Source of the DNA: Daphnia pulex
Lineage: Eukaryota; Arthropoda; Branchiopoda; Diplostraca; Daphniidae
Direction: 5' to 3'
NCBI RefSeq assembly: GCF_021134715.1
Contig: NC_060024.1
Span: forward strand, 11,532,001 to 11,596,000
DNA: 64,000 nucleotides
Shown: positions 48,748 through 61,600 of the stretch, piece by piece
How the letters are laid out: the number at the start of each line of letters is the position of its first letter
Numbering within the stretch: position 1 is the first letter of the stretch
The notes under the pieces: model-generated
Database searches by the model: none
The model's input: only the letters and a program-made list of their open reading frames with translations
What the model was told of the DNA's origin: nothing
Made by a program: the position numbers and the translations under genes

Positions 48748-49085
48748 TTTACTTAAGATTGCCGAAAATAAGATATATCTTAAATCAGTAACAGATATAT
48801 TTTAACCAGTCACTATAGAGATCTTTTTGGAATTACGACCAAAGTCTAACTGAATACTGAAATCCGTGAAAAGTTCGTCTGCTTTGAGTGTCAACAAGAC
48901 AACAACGCTATGTAGTTAATAAACAGCATCCGATATTCCGATCAGGCGATCATAGATTTATAGACTAAAATTTTTTATGTTTACCATAAAAGTTTAAATT
49001 AAATTCTTTCCTGTTTAAAAATCAAAGGTTCCAAAATCAAAATACACAAAAGCATTATTACAAAGAAGTGTATTTCATTTTCAAA
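48748..49085. other. Short intergenic gap
   Basis: 338 bases between COA5 and SNRNP27, both on the minus strand; COA5 promoter and SNRNP27 3' UTR presumably. No further feature recognised. Confidence 0.45.
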
Positions 49086-49640
49086 TTAAGCGATCGGATC
49101 CAATGGTCGATTAAAACCTCCTTTCCTATTCATATACTGTCGGTATTTTCGCTTGAGGACAACTTGAACTGTTCCGTGCATTGGCTCTTCATTTCCTTGG
49201 ACATGTTTTCCTTTAGTTGTATCAAAAGTACCAAAGCCCATCAACTTCATCATTTCAGCTTCTTCTTCAGTTGGATCAATGAATTCTTCTGACGTTACTG
49301 GTTTTCTGGTGACTAATTTGGCAGGCTTCTCTCTGGATCTTGATCTGCTTCTTGTCTTTGATTTTTTGGTTCTTCTTTCCTTGCTTGCAGATCTTCTCCT
49401 TCGGTCTCTGTCTCTTTCATGCTCACGGCTTGATTTGCTTGGCTTTTCACGGTCTCTGTCTCTATCCCTAGACCTTTCTTTGTCTCTTTCACGTTCCTTG
49501 TCCACCTTACCACGTTCTCTATCTCGATCACGTCGACTGCGATCTCGTGAACGAGATCTATCGCGAACTTTTTCTCTTGACCTCGAGCGTTGTCTTCTTC
49601 GAGACGATGGCGAGACGCTCTTTTCTCTTCCTCTGCCCAT
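49086..49640 (-). CDS. SNRNP27: U4/U6.U5 small nuclear ribonucleoprotein 27 kDa protein
   Basis: Spliceosome tri-snRNP protein. Single exon, 184 aa. The N-terminal two thirds is an RS/RD/RE-rich domain. The C-terminus is the highly conserved SNRNP27 module: [20 protein letters not shown], then a short variable loop, then [17 protein letters not shown]. Start at 49640 ([11 protein letters not shown]) fits the family. Divergent from PYROXD1 with starts 353 bases apart. Confidence 0.95.
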   Translation of the reverse strand: MGRGREKSVSPSSRRRQRSRSREKVRDRSRSRDRSRRDRDRERGKVDKERERDKERSRDRDRDREKPSKSSREHERDRDRRRRSASKERRTKKSKTRSRSRSREKPAKLVTRKPVTSEEFIDPTEEEAEMMKLMGFGTFDTTKGKHVQGNEEPMHGTVQVVLKRKYRQYMNRKGGFNRPLDPIA

Positions 49641-49992
49641 GTTGAATTCAAACTGATTATCTGCATGATAAATTAAAATATAACAAATGGAATTCTCTCT
49701 ATCAATTACACTAAAACGATTTCTCACCTGTCAAAGTTCAATAAAAGAAAAGTACCAGAATATCAATTGACAGAAACGACAAACGAGACAGCTCGAAACT
49801 CGAAGCTGTTCGTAGACAGTGCGAAAGAGATGGACTAAACAGCAACTTTTTATACCAAAACAATAAACAAACTGAAAATGTTCGTCTGCTAGTGCTGTCG
49901 TTTCAAACGTTTCAAACCGCTACATTTGCGTCCTCACTTACGTTGTTTCAAATTAAAAGTGTTGCCAAAAAATACAGTTAATTCATTGTACT
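49641..49992. promoter_or_regulatory. Bidirectional promoter region, SNRNP27 (-) / PYROXD1 (+)
   Basis: 352 bases between divergent start codons, inferred from position. No TATA box recognised; likely holds both 5' UTRs. Confidence 0.4.
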
Positions 49993-51732
49993 ATGGATGA
50001 AATAAAAGTTTTTGATTTCGTGGTGGTGGGTGGAGGTATAGCAGGAATTTCGACTATCGAACAGGTTGATGTGCAAAAAGAAATATGAAAGATTTTACTG
50101 CTCATTAGAATCTCCAACTTTGTTTTTTAGATATGCCTTCGATTGCCCCAGTCTAGTGTATTACTCTTATCCGCCAGCGCTTTCGTGAGAGTCGCAACCA
50201 CAAGATTAAAATTAACAACCCACATTGAAGAATTGCAAATCCAGGAGGAGGCTGTCAATGACTTTCACAAGAGATATCCTAATGTCACTGTTGTGATAAC
50301 AAAATTGGATAAAATATATCCAGAATCGTAAATATTTTAAGAAGTTATTTTGATAAACAGTGAAATTTACATAAATACTACTAGGCACATAATCAAAAGT
50401 TCCCTTGGAGAAACATTTGGATACAGAAAAATCTGCATCTGCTCTGGCTCTGTTCCTAAAGTAGTGGATTTTGACAGCCCCTTTATCATTGGATTGAGAG
50501 ACACCGATTCAGCAGCTGATTTGAAACTTAAACTATCTAAATCAAAAAGAGTGTGCGTACTCGGCAACGGAGGAATCGCAACTGAATTAATTTACGAACT
50601 AAAAAACATTGACGTTATCTGGGTGATCCGTGATAAGTACATTGCATCCGCTTTTGTCGATAGTGGAGCTGCCGAATTCCTCATGCACTGTGCTGACGAC
50701 ACGGATAAAAATCCAACTCCAAACCAACATGCTAAAATGCTGCGATATACTACTGCCCACGTCTCCTCGGACGTTGAGAAAGGTATTCCAGGTTGCGCTT
50801 TGGGTCCAAACTGGCATGCAAGTCTGGAACTCACCGGGGCCCTGGAAAAGAAAAACGTGACCATTGAATATCAAACATTTATTAAAGACGTCAGTGTAAC
50901 AAAGCCAGCAACTTTCCAGGGAACTGAAGAGTGGCCTGCTTACGTAACCCTCAATAACGGAAAAGTTTTTGGCTGTGACTTTATAGTAAGTGCTACTGGA
51001 GTTTCTCCTTCCATACCGGATATCGAGGTAAATTGTAACTTAAGATTATTCCCATTGCAACAAGTTTGGTTAATGTTTTTATTCTTAGGAAGGTAAGCCT
51101 TTCGCAGTTGGAAAAGATGGAGGAATATTGGTGAACCAATCAATGGAATCATCTATTCAAGACATCTATGCTGCAGGTGATGTTTGCACAGTTAACTGGG
51201 ACGTAGCTTTTCACTGGTTTCAGGTGAGTTCACACGCGTTATGACGGACGAAGAAATATTAAACAGGAAGGTTTCTTACAGATGCGTTTGTGGTCTCAAG
51301 CGCGCCCAATGGGAGCATACGCAGGGCTGTGTATGACCGCCTCTCTTTTGAAGGAAGAACCTCCTTTGCTTGACTTCAGCTTCGAATTGTTCACTCACGT
51401 TACGCGTTTTTTCGGCTTCCGTGTCGTCTTACTTGGACTTTTTAATGGACAGAAATTGGGAGGGAAATATGAAGCACTCGTGCGCGTGACCAAAGGTATA
51501 CATTACAAATCAACTAAAAACCATTTTGTAAATAAAAATTCCTTTGTTTTTACTAGGAGTTGAATATCTGAAATTAGTTGTAAAGGATGGTAAACTTCAT
51601 GGAGCGGTTCTCATAGGAGATACGGAAATGGAAGAAACTTTCGAAAACTTAATTTTGAACCAGCTGGATATATCTCGATACGGAGAAAATCTCTTAAATC
51701 CGGATATTGATATTGATGACTACTTCGATTGA
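49993..51732 (+). CDS. PYROXD1: Pyridine nucleotide-disulfide oxidoreductase domain-containing protein 1
   Basis: FAD/NAD(P)H flavoprotein; the human orthologue protects the tRNA ligase RTCB from oxidative inactivation. Exons: 49993-50064, 50131-50327, 50385-51027, 51089-51223, 51282-51495, 51557-51732; 1437 nt, 478 aa. The N-terminal FAD Rossmann motif is [12 protein letters not shown], the second nucleotide-binding motif [13 protein letters not shown], and the FAD-binding YAAGDVCT lies near residue 340. No redox-active CxxC pair of classical disulfide reductases is seen, as in PYROXD1. The C-terminal region ([51 protein letters not shown]) is diagnostic. Tail to tail with POLQ, stops 377 bases apart. 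Looks intact. Confidence 0.95.
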
Positions 51733-52109
51733 ATCGCTGCTGTCAACTCAGTATTACTGTTCTGTCGCCTGTGATCTTTCAATAGTTTGTCTGAAATTAA
51801 ATTATGTTAAAAGTGCGTTTCTTATTACAAATCATTATAATGTCGTTCTCGGTCCTAGGGGTAAGGGATAGAAAAAGTTAAGGATCGTATGAAGCATAGC
51901 ACCAACACCATAAAATTTTAATAATTCAAAAATATATGAAAATCAAGTTAAGGCATGCAATACTTGTCCAATTTCGCTAAAGTGGGCCTTGGTTACGATG
52001 GATGCACTTAAAGCTGGGTATTCAAAAGGAAAGATTGGGTCATTTTCAGACAAAGAAAAGGGGGACAAAGCCAATAAATTTAGATAAGAAATCACAGTTG
52101 ATTAGTAGC
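51733..52109. other. Convergent 3' region of PYROXD1 and POLQ
   Basis: 377 bases, AT-rich, presumed 3' UTRs of both genes. Confidence 0.5.
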
Positions 52110-55100
52110 CTATGTGTAGGGTTCCATTGTTCCCCATGCTTTGCCAGTTTTTATTGCTACTGGTATGCGAATTTTCATTGGAATAGCTGTCTCCATACAG
52201 TGCCGAACAACGCGAGCGGCTCGTTCTACGCAGTTAGTTGGTATCTATACAATAAGAATGAAATAGATAAACTGTCATATTTTTGATTCTGTAAAACTTA
52301 CCTCGAAAAGCAATTCGTCATGTATTTGGTGGACCAAATTAACATCGGCTAGCTTTTCCTTTAAGGAACGATTTAGCAGAATGACAGCTGTTTTCACAAG
52401 ATCAGCTGCAGAACCTTGAATTTTCGTGTTTACTGCTTGTCGTTCAGCTTGAGCTAACGAAAAACGATCAGCAAAGTAAATAACAAACAACTTCAGCCTA
52501 ATACCTCTTTGAGCCGCATTGTTGCTGTTGATGGATGGTAAGAACCGCCTTCGACCGAGGAGCGTTATCACAAATCCTTTGGACCGACACATGTTAATTG
52601 TGTTCGTTATGAACTTTTGAATGTCTGAAAGTATAAATGTCACGTTAGGAGAAAAATTTTAAATTGACAACAGCAACAATATTTACTGGGATAAGTAGAA
52701 TGAAAAGAATCAACAAAGAGCTGAGCCTCTTCTTCGCTGACTTCCAATTGTTCAGCTAAACTTTTGCAACCCATTCCGTAAACAATTCCGTAGCATATTT
52801 GTTTAGCCTGTTGCCTTTCTTCATCTGTGACATCCTCCTGTTTCTTCTTTTTCCAAACTGATACGATACCGCGAAAAACATCTCCGTTAGGTTTACTTAA
52901 AATAGAACAAAGTCCGGTATCTTCACTCAAATGCGCTAATATTCGTAGTTCCAGCTGGGAGTAATCCGCAGAAAGCAAGGTAGTTCCTAAATTCAAAAGT
53001 TGAAGTTTAATTTGTGAGAAATTTAGCATATCAAAATGAAAAAGATATCACCTGTAGCTGCATGAAAGGCACTTCTAACATTAATCATCCGGCCATCAGA
53101 AAGTGAAAACGGCCTCGGAATGTGTTGTAAATTCGGTTGAACAATATTAACTCGACCCGTAGCATTTCGGAATTCGCATTCTCCAGCTATACGTTCCACT
53201 CCACTCACATGGAATGTGGATGCTTGTAGCAAGGGGCAGATGATGGTTTGAATAATAGCGCTGACTTTACGAAATTCTACCACCACTCTCGGCAATGGAT
53301 GAACTCGACCTAATTTGATCAGCGATGCTTTACTGACGGAAAGTGGCTGGAACTTCTTTTTTAACGGATTGATGAAAGACTGTGGATTTTTTTCCTCGAT
53401 GCAGAGGTTCAAAGATGCGACTATTTTGGATACTTCTTTTGGGCTGTTCAACGAAAACGACCGCCCTGCTAATCGATGAGCGGCTTCCTCCAGCATTTTC
53501 AAATGATTCCGCAATATCTGCAAAATCAATTCGCAATTGGAACGATCGAAGGCGATTCCAATTTGTTCCATCCGTAGCATTGTGGCCACCATTGGCATCT
53601 CCACGTCAACGAAAGGTTGCAATAATTCCTCCTTACTCAGGCGTTGCTTTAGCTGATGGAAGATGTCTAGTAGAGCGCAACACTCGTGTAGGATTTTTTC
53701 TCGTCCTCTATACATTTTAGTAGGTGATCCTTGTTGACTGTACATCTTACTAAGCTTCTGTAGGCTGACGGAAGAGTTGGACGGCTCCAAAAGCCATTGG
53801 CAGAGATCGACATCACGAAACAGCATCTCGTTGAGTAAATGATGGAACAATGGGCGAAGATCATTGGCGGTTGATCGTATGTCATAAACAATAAACTCGA
53901 CCTTCAGTCGAATGAGAGCCTCTATCCAAGATTTCAACTTAGAAACCTTGGCTAAATCCAGATTGGAATCGAAACGCTCTCTGAGCTGGATGTAGTTGAC
54001 ACACTGACAAGACCAGGCAACAGCTACCCCCAAGATGGAATTCTTCTCTTTGTAGACGTTGATGGCCAAGCAATTTTGCCTCATGGATTCTTTGATGAAC
54101 AACTCTAAACGGGAACTTGTTGTGATTTCATCAATCTTAAATTTTGACATTGGCATGCTTGAAGGAATGATGGAACTATCATCAGAAGAGAACGATAAGG
54201 CGAGCGGGGATTGAACCTCTATCTTAGGTTGAAGAAGGGAAGCTGCTGGTGTAGAGAATTTGCATTTTTTGGTTACTAGTTTGCCGATAGAGTGCTGATT
54301 TGGTGGAGTGGCTTCTAGGAAAGATACGTCTTCAACAGACACGCGTCGTTTGGAGCATTTCGGAAATGGCTTTTCCGTTACAGGTGCTAGTTTCTCTGCG
54401 CAAGCAGAAAAGGGTGGAGTACGTATCGTATCGAACAATTCATCGTCCGATAGCCTAAGACTCTCTAGAATTCCGGCGGCTTTAGTTAACGGAGTGCGGG
54501 GCGGTATCTGAATTACTCCTTGATTTTTTGGTGATCGATGTAGAGACTCTGCAAACGATTGCGAAGAATCTATTGATGACTCGGCAAACATGTCAGGGGT
54601 AATATTTGCCGGCTTCAAATTCTCCTTCATGGCGGACTTAATTTTGGCTGGAGGAGTAAGGGTATTTCGAAGGATAGGTGATTCCTTAAGGATCGGCGTC
54701 GACGCTTTTGGGGAATTCCGACATCCGACATCCGATAAGTTGGCCGACAAATTCTTTTCTATTGAATTCGGAATATCAAGAGGCACAAGTGATGTCCTTA
54801 ATTTGTCTTGAGACAGCTTAGGCAAAGCTGGTTCATTGTTCACTTTGTCGTTCCATTGAATTTTGACTCCTAGTTCCAGCTGTAAAATCTTCCGAGCTTC
54901 AGATACCAGCGCGCGAGCGTCGACGTCGGTTTCACCCAGTTTCTTAGCTTCTTCCGTTTCCTTGGCGCTTTTAAAAGGGCAGGCATTCTTCAAGAGGACT
55001 TCGATGTTTTCGGGGGATGCTGTAGCCACTGCAGATACATTCGTTAGGCCAGCATCATAAAGTAATCTTGCGGTATGAGACAGCATTGATGGCAACCGCA

Positions 55101-57939
55101 TCAAATCGCAAAGTTCAAGTTGGACACCAAACAGCAAGCGAGACTGGAAGTGTTCTAACAAAACGTAAAGCGTGTTCCAGCCGAGTCGGTGGCAAAAAAT
55201 GGTCACCATACCTAGAAAAAAATGTTCATTATTGTTCGATAAATATGATTGAATAAACATACCAGCAAAAGTAGCCGTTTGTTGCTGCAAAGATTGAAGA
55301 GTTCCTTTGTTCATTTTGTAGGTTCGAGCCACGTTGGCTAGACGGACTTCATTCATTAATTCATGGAGTGCAAGGGCCGTATAGAATCGTCGGTGGATGG
55401 CCATTTGCCTTGACTGTCGAGGAGCCGTTGTAGTGACGGTGCCTTTCATAGCTCGAATCAGAAACCGTTCTTCAACTCCTACCGCTTCTCCAACGCGTTT
55501 TTGGCTTTCATTTAATTCTTCCCATAGTGTCAGATAATGAAGCCAGTCAATTTGCGTCATCTGGTCTGACACATATGTCGGAGTAATCTATGAACAATAA
55601 AAAGTTAGCTTAGTCAAAAGAAAATTTTAATAATTATTTTGGGAAAAAACCTGATAGACGAGATGAAGATCACTATCTAGGATTAGTCCTCTCCTGGCCG
55701 TTTTTAGTTCGTTAAGGAGAACCAAGCTCTCGTCCGGTGACAGTGACGACGCTAAACAGGCGAGCCCCAGTTGAGTAGGAGTCAGGCGTTCTTTGCCCTC
55801 ATCGACTATTTGTCGGCGAATAAATTCGTTGCTCACTAACCAAGCGACACAAGCTTGAATCGCTTCATCTGGCACGTCATTTAACAATGCGAGCAGTGTG
55901 CACGAAGCATACAATTTCAAATCCTCTTCTGTTGAGGCTGATCCTGTAGCGATAACTTCTAACATGGCCCGTTTCATACTGGAGGTAACAGTCGTGGATA
56001 AGTCAGTAGAAGGTGTTGAATCTAAGAGTAGGCAACTCTTTAACGGTGGAGGTACAGCGTTGAACATTCGTTGAACTTGATGTTTTTCAGAAGGTTGACA
56101 GATGAGGTAACTGTAAAAATAGATATTAGTTAAAATTTGAAACTACAATTATTCCCAGAGTCTTATATTACCTATCACCGTCTGTGTCTACACCGAAGCG
56201 ACCAGCTCGTCCAATCATCTGTCGGTAAACTAGTGAATCCATCACCGTTCCGTGAAATATAGGGGTACGAATGATGACTCGACGGGCAGGCAAGTTGACA
56301 CCAGAAGAAAGGGTGGATGTAGCAATCAATACTCGAATAACGCCATGCCGGAAGGCTCCTTCGATATTTTCTCTTTCTTCCGTAGTTAAACCGGCGTGAT
56401 GGAAAGCCACACCAAAGCGAATCGTTTGACCCAGTACCGGATCTAGTCCGGCAGGTGTTGCCTTCAAGCGTTCAAGTACTTGTGCTAATAAATCTCCTTT
56501 CAGTTGTTTGCGGAGGATGGCGCCGTAATCAGATGTTGCATTGGATCCGAGATTGAAGAATTCTCCGCTGATGTTCTGGGCCATTTTCTCGCACCAATTT
56601 TTAGTCGGGCAAAAGATCAAAACAGAATGACCATCAAGCATCGTTTCAAGACACAAGTAGATCAAATGTTCGATGTCGTTGGGGACGAGACGAGCCGGAT
56701 CAATCTTTCTGATTAATCGAAAGTCCGGGTGGCAAATGTCTGTACCGATTTTGATGTGTTCTTTTAATGCGATGGGTCTGAAGTTTGTTTGATAAAGATC
56801 TGCACGCAACCATTTGGCAAGAATTTCAAGACTTGGCAGGGTGGCTGACATTCCAACTATTTGAATGGGAGAGCGACTTCCACTACGAGTTGCGGCATAC
56901 AATATTTTGGTTAGCAGTAACTCTAGGAGATATCCACGATGAGAGTCTCCAATGATGTGAAGCTCGTCTACCACAACAATACCCAACTGGTCAAGGGAAC
57001 CATCTTCAATTAGTCTATTAACGAGACTATTTGCCTTTTCGATGGTGCAAATAGCTATATCACAGTTTTTGAGTCCCCCAGGTGGATTACTGGATCCAGC
57101 AAAGCTCTCCACTCGAATACCAACGTCTTCCGTGACGCTTTTCAAAAAACGGGTTTTTTCTCTTGCAACAGCTACGAAAGGTAAAATGTATAATGCTGAA
57201 AAAAAAACAGTGTAAGGAAGTGTGAGTTTTCTATTAATCATTATATTAATAAAAAAATGAATTACTTACCCTTCTTTTTTAAATCAACCACTGTTTTCAA
57301 CATCAGCAATTCAGAAACCAGGGTTTTGCCAGATGACGTAGGTGCACTGTAAATCAAGTTGCTTCCAACCAATACTTTTCCTGTCTGAAGACAATCAACT
57401 TGCCAGGGAAATAAAGTGGTAATTTTCTTTTCAGCATATTTCTGTACAACAGCAGAAGGTAAACCCCAATTTTGCAAGTGGAGCTTTAAGATAGAACTGG
57501 AACGCAAACTGGCTTTACGAAGACTTGCTGCTGAATTAGCCACAGGTGTTGAACATGAGAGGGGTGATGAGTGCACCGATGCTGAAAGAGAGTTTGTTTT
57601 TTTATCCAAAACTGATGAAGTTCCTGACTTGATTTCAGATGGTTTTGAACCTAAGAGCCCAGCAATAGATGCAGAACAACTTGCATTGGTGTTAGTTGAA
57701 AGCCTTGAGCGTTGACTGTGAGAATTCAAATCTAAAGAAACAGATGCATTTATCAAAGAACTTTTTTCGTGAACAGTTGATGAATGGCTTGAGCTTGCAA
57801 CTATCGAGGTCCTATCAGTTTGTAAATTAGCAGAAGTTTCTTGATTTTCATTATTAACTTGAGCATTCGCTTCTAATAAACTGATTTCTGCCAACAACTG
57901 TGACCCAAGGGAGGCTCCCCAGCTTAAATTCATCGACAT
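52110..57939 (-). CDS. POLQ: DNA polymerase theta (helicase-polymerase, mus308)
   Basis: Enzyme of microhomology-mediated end joining: N-terminal superfamily 2 helicase fused to a C-terminal family A polymerase. Exons: 57270-57939, 56172-57195, 55651-56110, 55263-55587, 53052-55211, 52687-52986, 52505-52624, 52302-52453, 52110-52244; 5346 nt, 1781 aa, shorter than human (about 2590) mainly in the disordered centre. Helicase motifs: APTSSGKT (Walker A, near residue 198), VVVDELH, GMSATLP, ATSTLSSGVNLPAR, QMIGRAGR. Polymerase motifs: A LLSADYSQLELRIL (near 1552), B RQQAKQICYGIVYGMG, C VHQIHDELLFE. All catalytic acidic residues seen. The 51-nt intron 55212-55262 is a multiple of three without a stop, so retention would add 17 residues. 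Confidence 0.96.
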
Positions 57940-58644
57940 TTTGTTTAGCTTTTACTTTGAAGGACAGACCGTAAGGAAGTCATTCAAAATAATAGAATTC
58001 AAACTTTTTGATAATTACGACTAAAATATAACACACAAACTACAGTCAAAAAGTATTTTTTAGGTTGACCGGTTGACCCAAAATTTAGGTTGATATCAAA
58101 ATAAATAGATTTTAAAATTTATAAAATGTAAACAGAAATGTCGTGAAATGCTTGTTTCATTCAAGGCCTCAAACCCTCAAACCTAACACCAAATAGTCTA
58201 ATAATTGAGATATTAGTCGACTTCTCCCGTTTCCCCGTTTGAACAAAAACAACACTTTGGAAATTGAATGCCAACTGAAAAGAATCGGCTGCAAATTTAA
58301 CAGAGTTGCCACATCGAATTATTCCCAGGTCCGACGCCCCACGACAAGGTCCAAAAAGCAAAATGCCAACTGCATCTGCATCCCGTATTCCCAAGCAAAA
58401 GTTTTGGGCTTATTTTTTCTGTAATTATACTTAAGTGTTAATACGACATCACCATTCTCACCAACGCTTCACAATAAATATATAGAACAAGTTCCGGACC
58501 ATCAATTGAATAACTGAAACATATGAAGCCAATCTAGTTTATTGTAGTATCAGAAATTGCGGTGTTGTAAACATAAACCAATTGCCACTACTGTATCTGT
58601 ATCTCCAATGTTATAGAGGAACGTAAAGAAAAAGTTATTTACAA
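57940..58644. other. Intergenic between POLQ start and vitellogenin end
   Basis: 705 bases; POLQ promoter side and vitellogenin 3' side. No further gene recognised. Confidence 0.45.
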
Positions 58645-61600
58645 TTACAAATGGTAATAGTTTTTGCGTCCGTTTTCTGGACGATCATAGTCTTGGCATT
58701 TTCCTTTAGCGGAATATCCAGTGGCCTTCAAGTCGTAATCAGGAAGGTAAGTGTTGAACTGCTGATCAGCAGACAGGCAAGACTTGGCCGCGTAGTTATT
58801 GGAGTAGTTATCGCCAGATAGCTATAAGAATAACAATAAATAATTAAATCATGAAAAAAAGAAATTATGATCAATCAAAAGCAATACCTTGAAGCTGGCA
58901 GCCATAAGTTCGCCGGAAGTTAAGACGCAACGATCGGCAGTCTTGAATTCACCGGTAAGCTCCTGATTGAAATCACCGCACAAACCGCATGCACGGCCGC
59001 GCATGTGAATGGGGGCTGAAAGCTCAACGTAATCTCCCTTGATCTTCATCCAGAATTGGATGCTTCGGATGTCGAAAATCAAACCTCCTTCGGGCATGGG
59101 GAAGACAACCATTTTGATGGACTTGGAACCAGGGGTGCGGACCTCGATGAAACTTCCCTTTTCCATTTTAGTGAAATCAGTCTTGGCTCCGTTGACGGAA
59201 ACGTAGGCGGTGGGATCCATTTCAATGGTATCCTTGCCCAAGTGAACGGTGATGATTTTCTGGCCATAGTTACCCTTACGGGCGAGAATGGCAATCTGCG
59301 ATCTCCTGCTGCAGTCGGTCAACAGGACGTGGTCATTGCCGTCAACAGCGTACTTGTAAGAAGCGCCATCGAAAGTGTCGACGGAACTGGATCCAACGTA
59401 GCACTTGGCCTCGGAAACACCTCCCGAGAACCAATTGAGCGATTGTGCGATAAAGTTGGTTCCGGCCGACAAGGGATAGTAAGACTTGAGGGCGAGGAAA
59501 GTCATCGGTGAGAAGCGTTTCCAGCTCGCCATGACATCCTCTCTGACGTTCTTGGCCACGACAACCTCATGAGGACGGACGAAAGTCATGTCGCTTTCTC
59601 CGGTGAGCGGGTCGCGTTTGATGCTCCAGCTGGCCTGTCCGGGAGTGTTGGTCTGGGCGTGTTTGTGCTCAACGATGAAAGGTTCAATCAGACGGTTCAT
59701 GTCGAAGGAGAATCCGCGAGCCCATTGCAACCACCAATCGACCATGTTATCAGTCACGGATTTCATTTCGTAATTGTTGTAAGTATGATCCAAGATACGA
59801 GCTTCAGTGCAAGCGGGACTGCCTTCCAATCCGGAAGCCATATCCTTAAGACATTGTTTACCGGAAGCGCTGTTGATGGCGGCCTGGGCAGCAGATTCAT
59901 CACGGCTGAGTTTGGCTGTGAAATGGACTTTGCGTTCGCATTCGGGTCCGAATCCAATGTCGTCCTCTTCAGTCATTTCCAGCACGTCTTTGCTGAATCC
60001 ATAAATAGGGGGATTGTTCCACTTACGGACGGCCTTGTAGCAGATTTTCGAGTTGACTTTTTTGTAGCCGTTGGGACCGGTCGTGCTGTGCTCCGCTTGC
60101 CAATCGAGGCAATCCTTGGTGTAACGCGTGTTCATGGCCATGCCAACAGTGGAGGAGAAATGATCGATAGTGCCATCTTTACCTTCAGCAGTGACAGTAG
60201 TCTCCATCAAACGAGCATTGCCGTTTTCGATATCGGAGAAAAGATTGACGACGAGTGGGCGGAAATGATCGCGGATGGGACTGTAAGAAATCACCTCGGG
60301 CTCGGTAGGATATCTCGCCTGGCTGGATCCCGATTCGTAGACCAAATTGTTGGTGCTGGATTTAGCGGCGTACTGGAAAAACATGGACATGGCGACGTTC
60401 TTGGCGGTGGTGCCGTAAGGATCGTAGCGAATCTTGTACTTGCGGTTGTTGAGTTCCAGCGGAAGCATACCCAAATTGGAAAAGCTGTTCATGTCCCATT
60501 TGGAAAGCCAGTCTCTCCACGAGAAATTGTTAGAGAGCGATTCGGTTTCTTCAAACATCTTAACGTTAACGCCCATCAATTGTCCTCCCAAATTGAAATC
60601 GCGTTTCAAAGGTTTGTCGGTGACGCTGATGACGTAGAGTTCTTGGCCCTCAAGGGTTGGTTTGATGAAGCTGCGGCTTACGGTGTAGGGTTTAACGTGG
60701 TAGTAGAGAAGATCGATAATCTTGTCGGAAGGAATCATGTTAATGATCCATTTTTGCTTGGGATAAGCAAAATTCATATTCCTTGGAGCGTGAGAATCAA
60801 TCAGAACGTCGACTCCGGTTGCGATGTAGCTACCGCTGAATGGAACATCGACGCGAATTTCGCCAACCAATTTCCAGGTGGACAAAACGTTCAGGTCGGT
60901 ATCGATGCCTCCCTTACCGTCGCTCTTGATCTCGCCTTGAATGGAAAAGACAGTGGCCAGATTGAACAAGTAGCGCATGGGCAGACCCAGCTCGGTGGCA
61001 AAGCGGGCATTGTAATCGCCCAACATGCGATACTTGGTGGTGCTAATTTTCGTTTCTCTTGTTCGATTCATGTTGGCAGCCATGAACTTGGGAATAGACT
61101 CGGTCAAGTCGGCAAAGTTGGCGAAACGGTTGACTGAGCCTCCCAACATGTCGATGTGCATAAGTCCAGCAGTCTTGTCAGCTGGGCGAGCGACGGCGTA
61201 CAGAGCATCCCAAATTCCCTTCAAAGCATCTTCTTTCTTGTCACCCAATTTCTCTCCTGCAGCCCACAAGGCGCCGTACTTGGGATTCACGCTGCCGTAG
61301 ATTCGGCCCATGATGCTGGACCAGGTGTCGAACATGTTGAAGTTCCACAAGTTGATCTAGACATAATTGTTATTTGAGTTTATCGGCGAGTGGATTTTTA
61401 AGTATCAAGCGATTCTTACCGTAAGGACCTCTTTGGCCAAGGGACCGAGTTGATAGTAGTAAGAGTTTGAAAGATAGGCGGCGAAAGGTTGATCAGGATC
61501 TCGGTGAGTGATGGTGCGCATCATGACGGCGATTCCTTCAGTCATATGGGATGATTGAATATCACCGAATGAGAACGGCATTGTTGGCTGGGTCGATCCA

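Noticed and set aside
49279-49656. Leu/Ser-rich 125-codon frame on the + strand
   Set aside because: It is the reverse complement of the RS-rich repeats of SNRNP27.
59569-61137. 522-codon open frame on the + strand
   Set aside because: It lies entirely opposite the large vitellogenin exon and has no family signature; long antisense frames are common against codon-biased exons.
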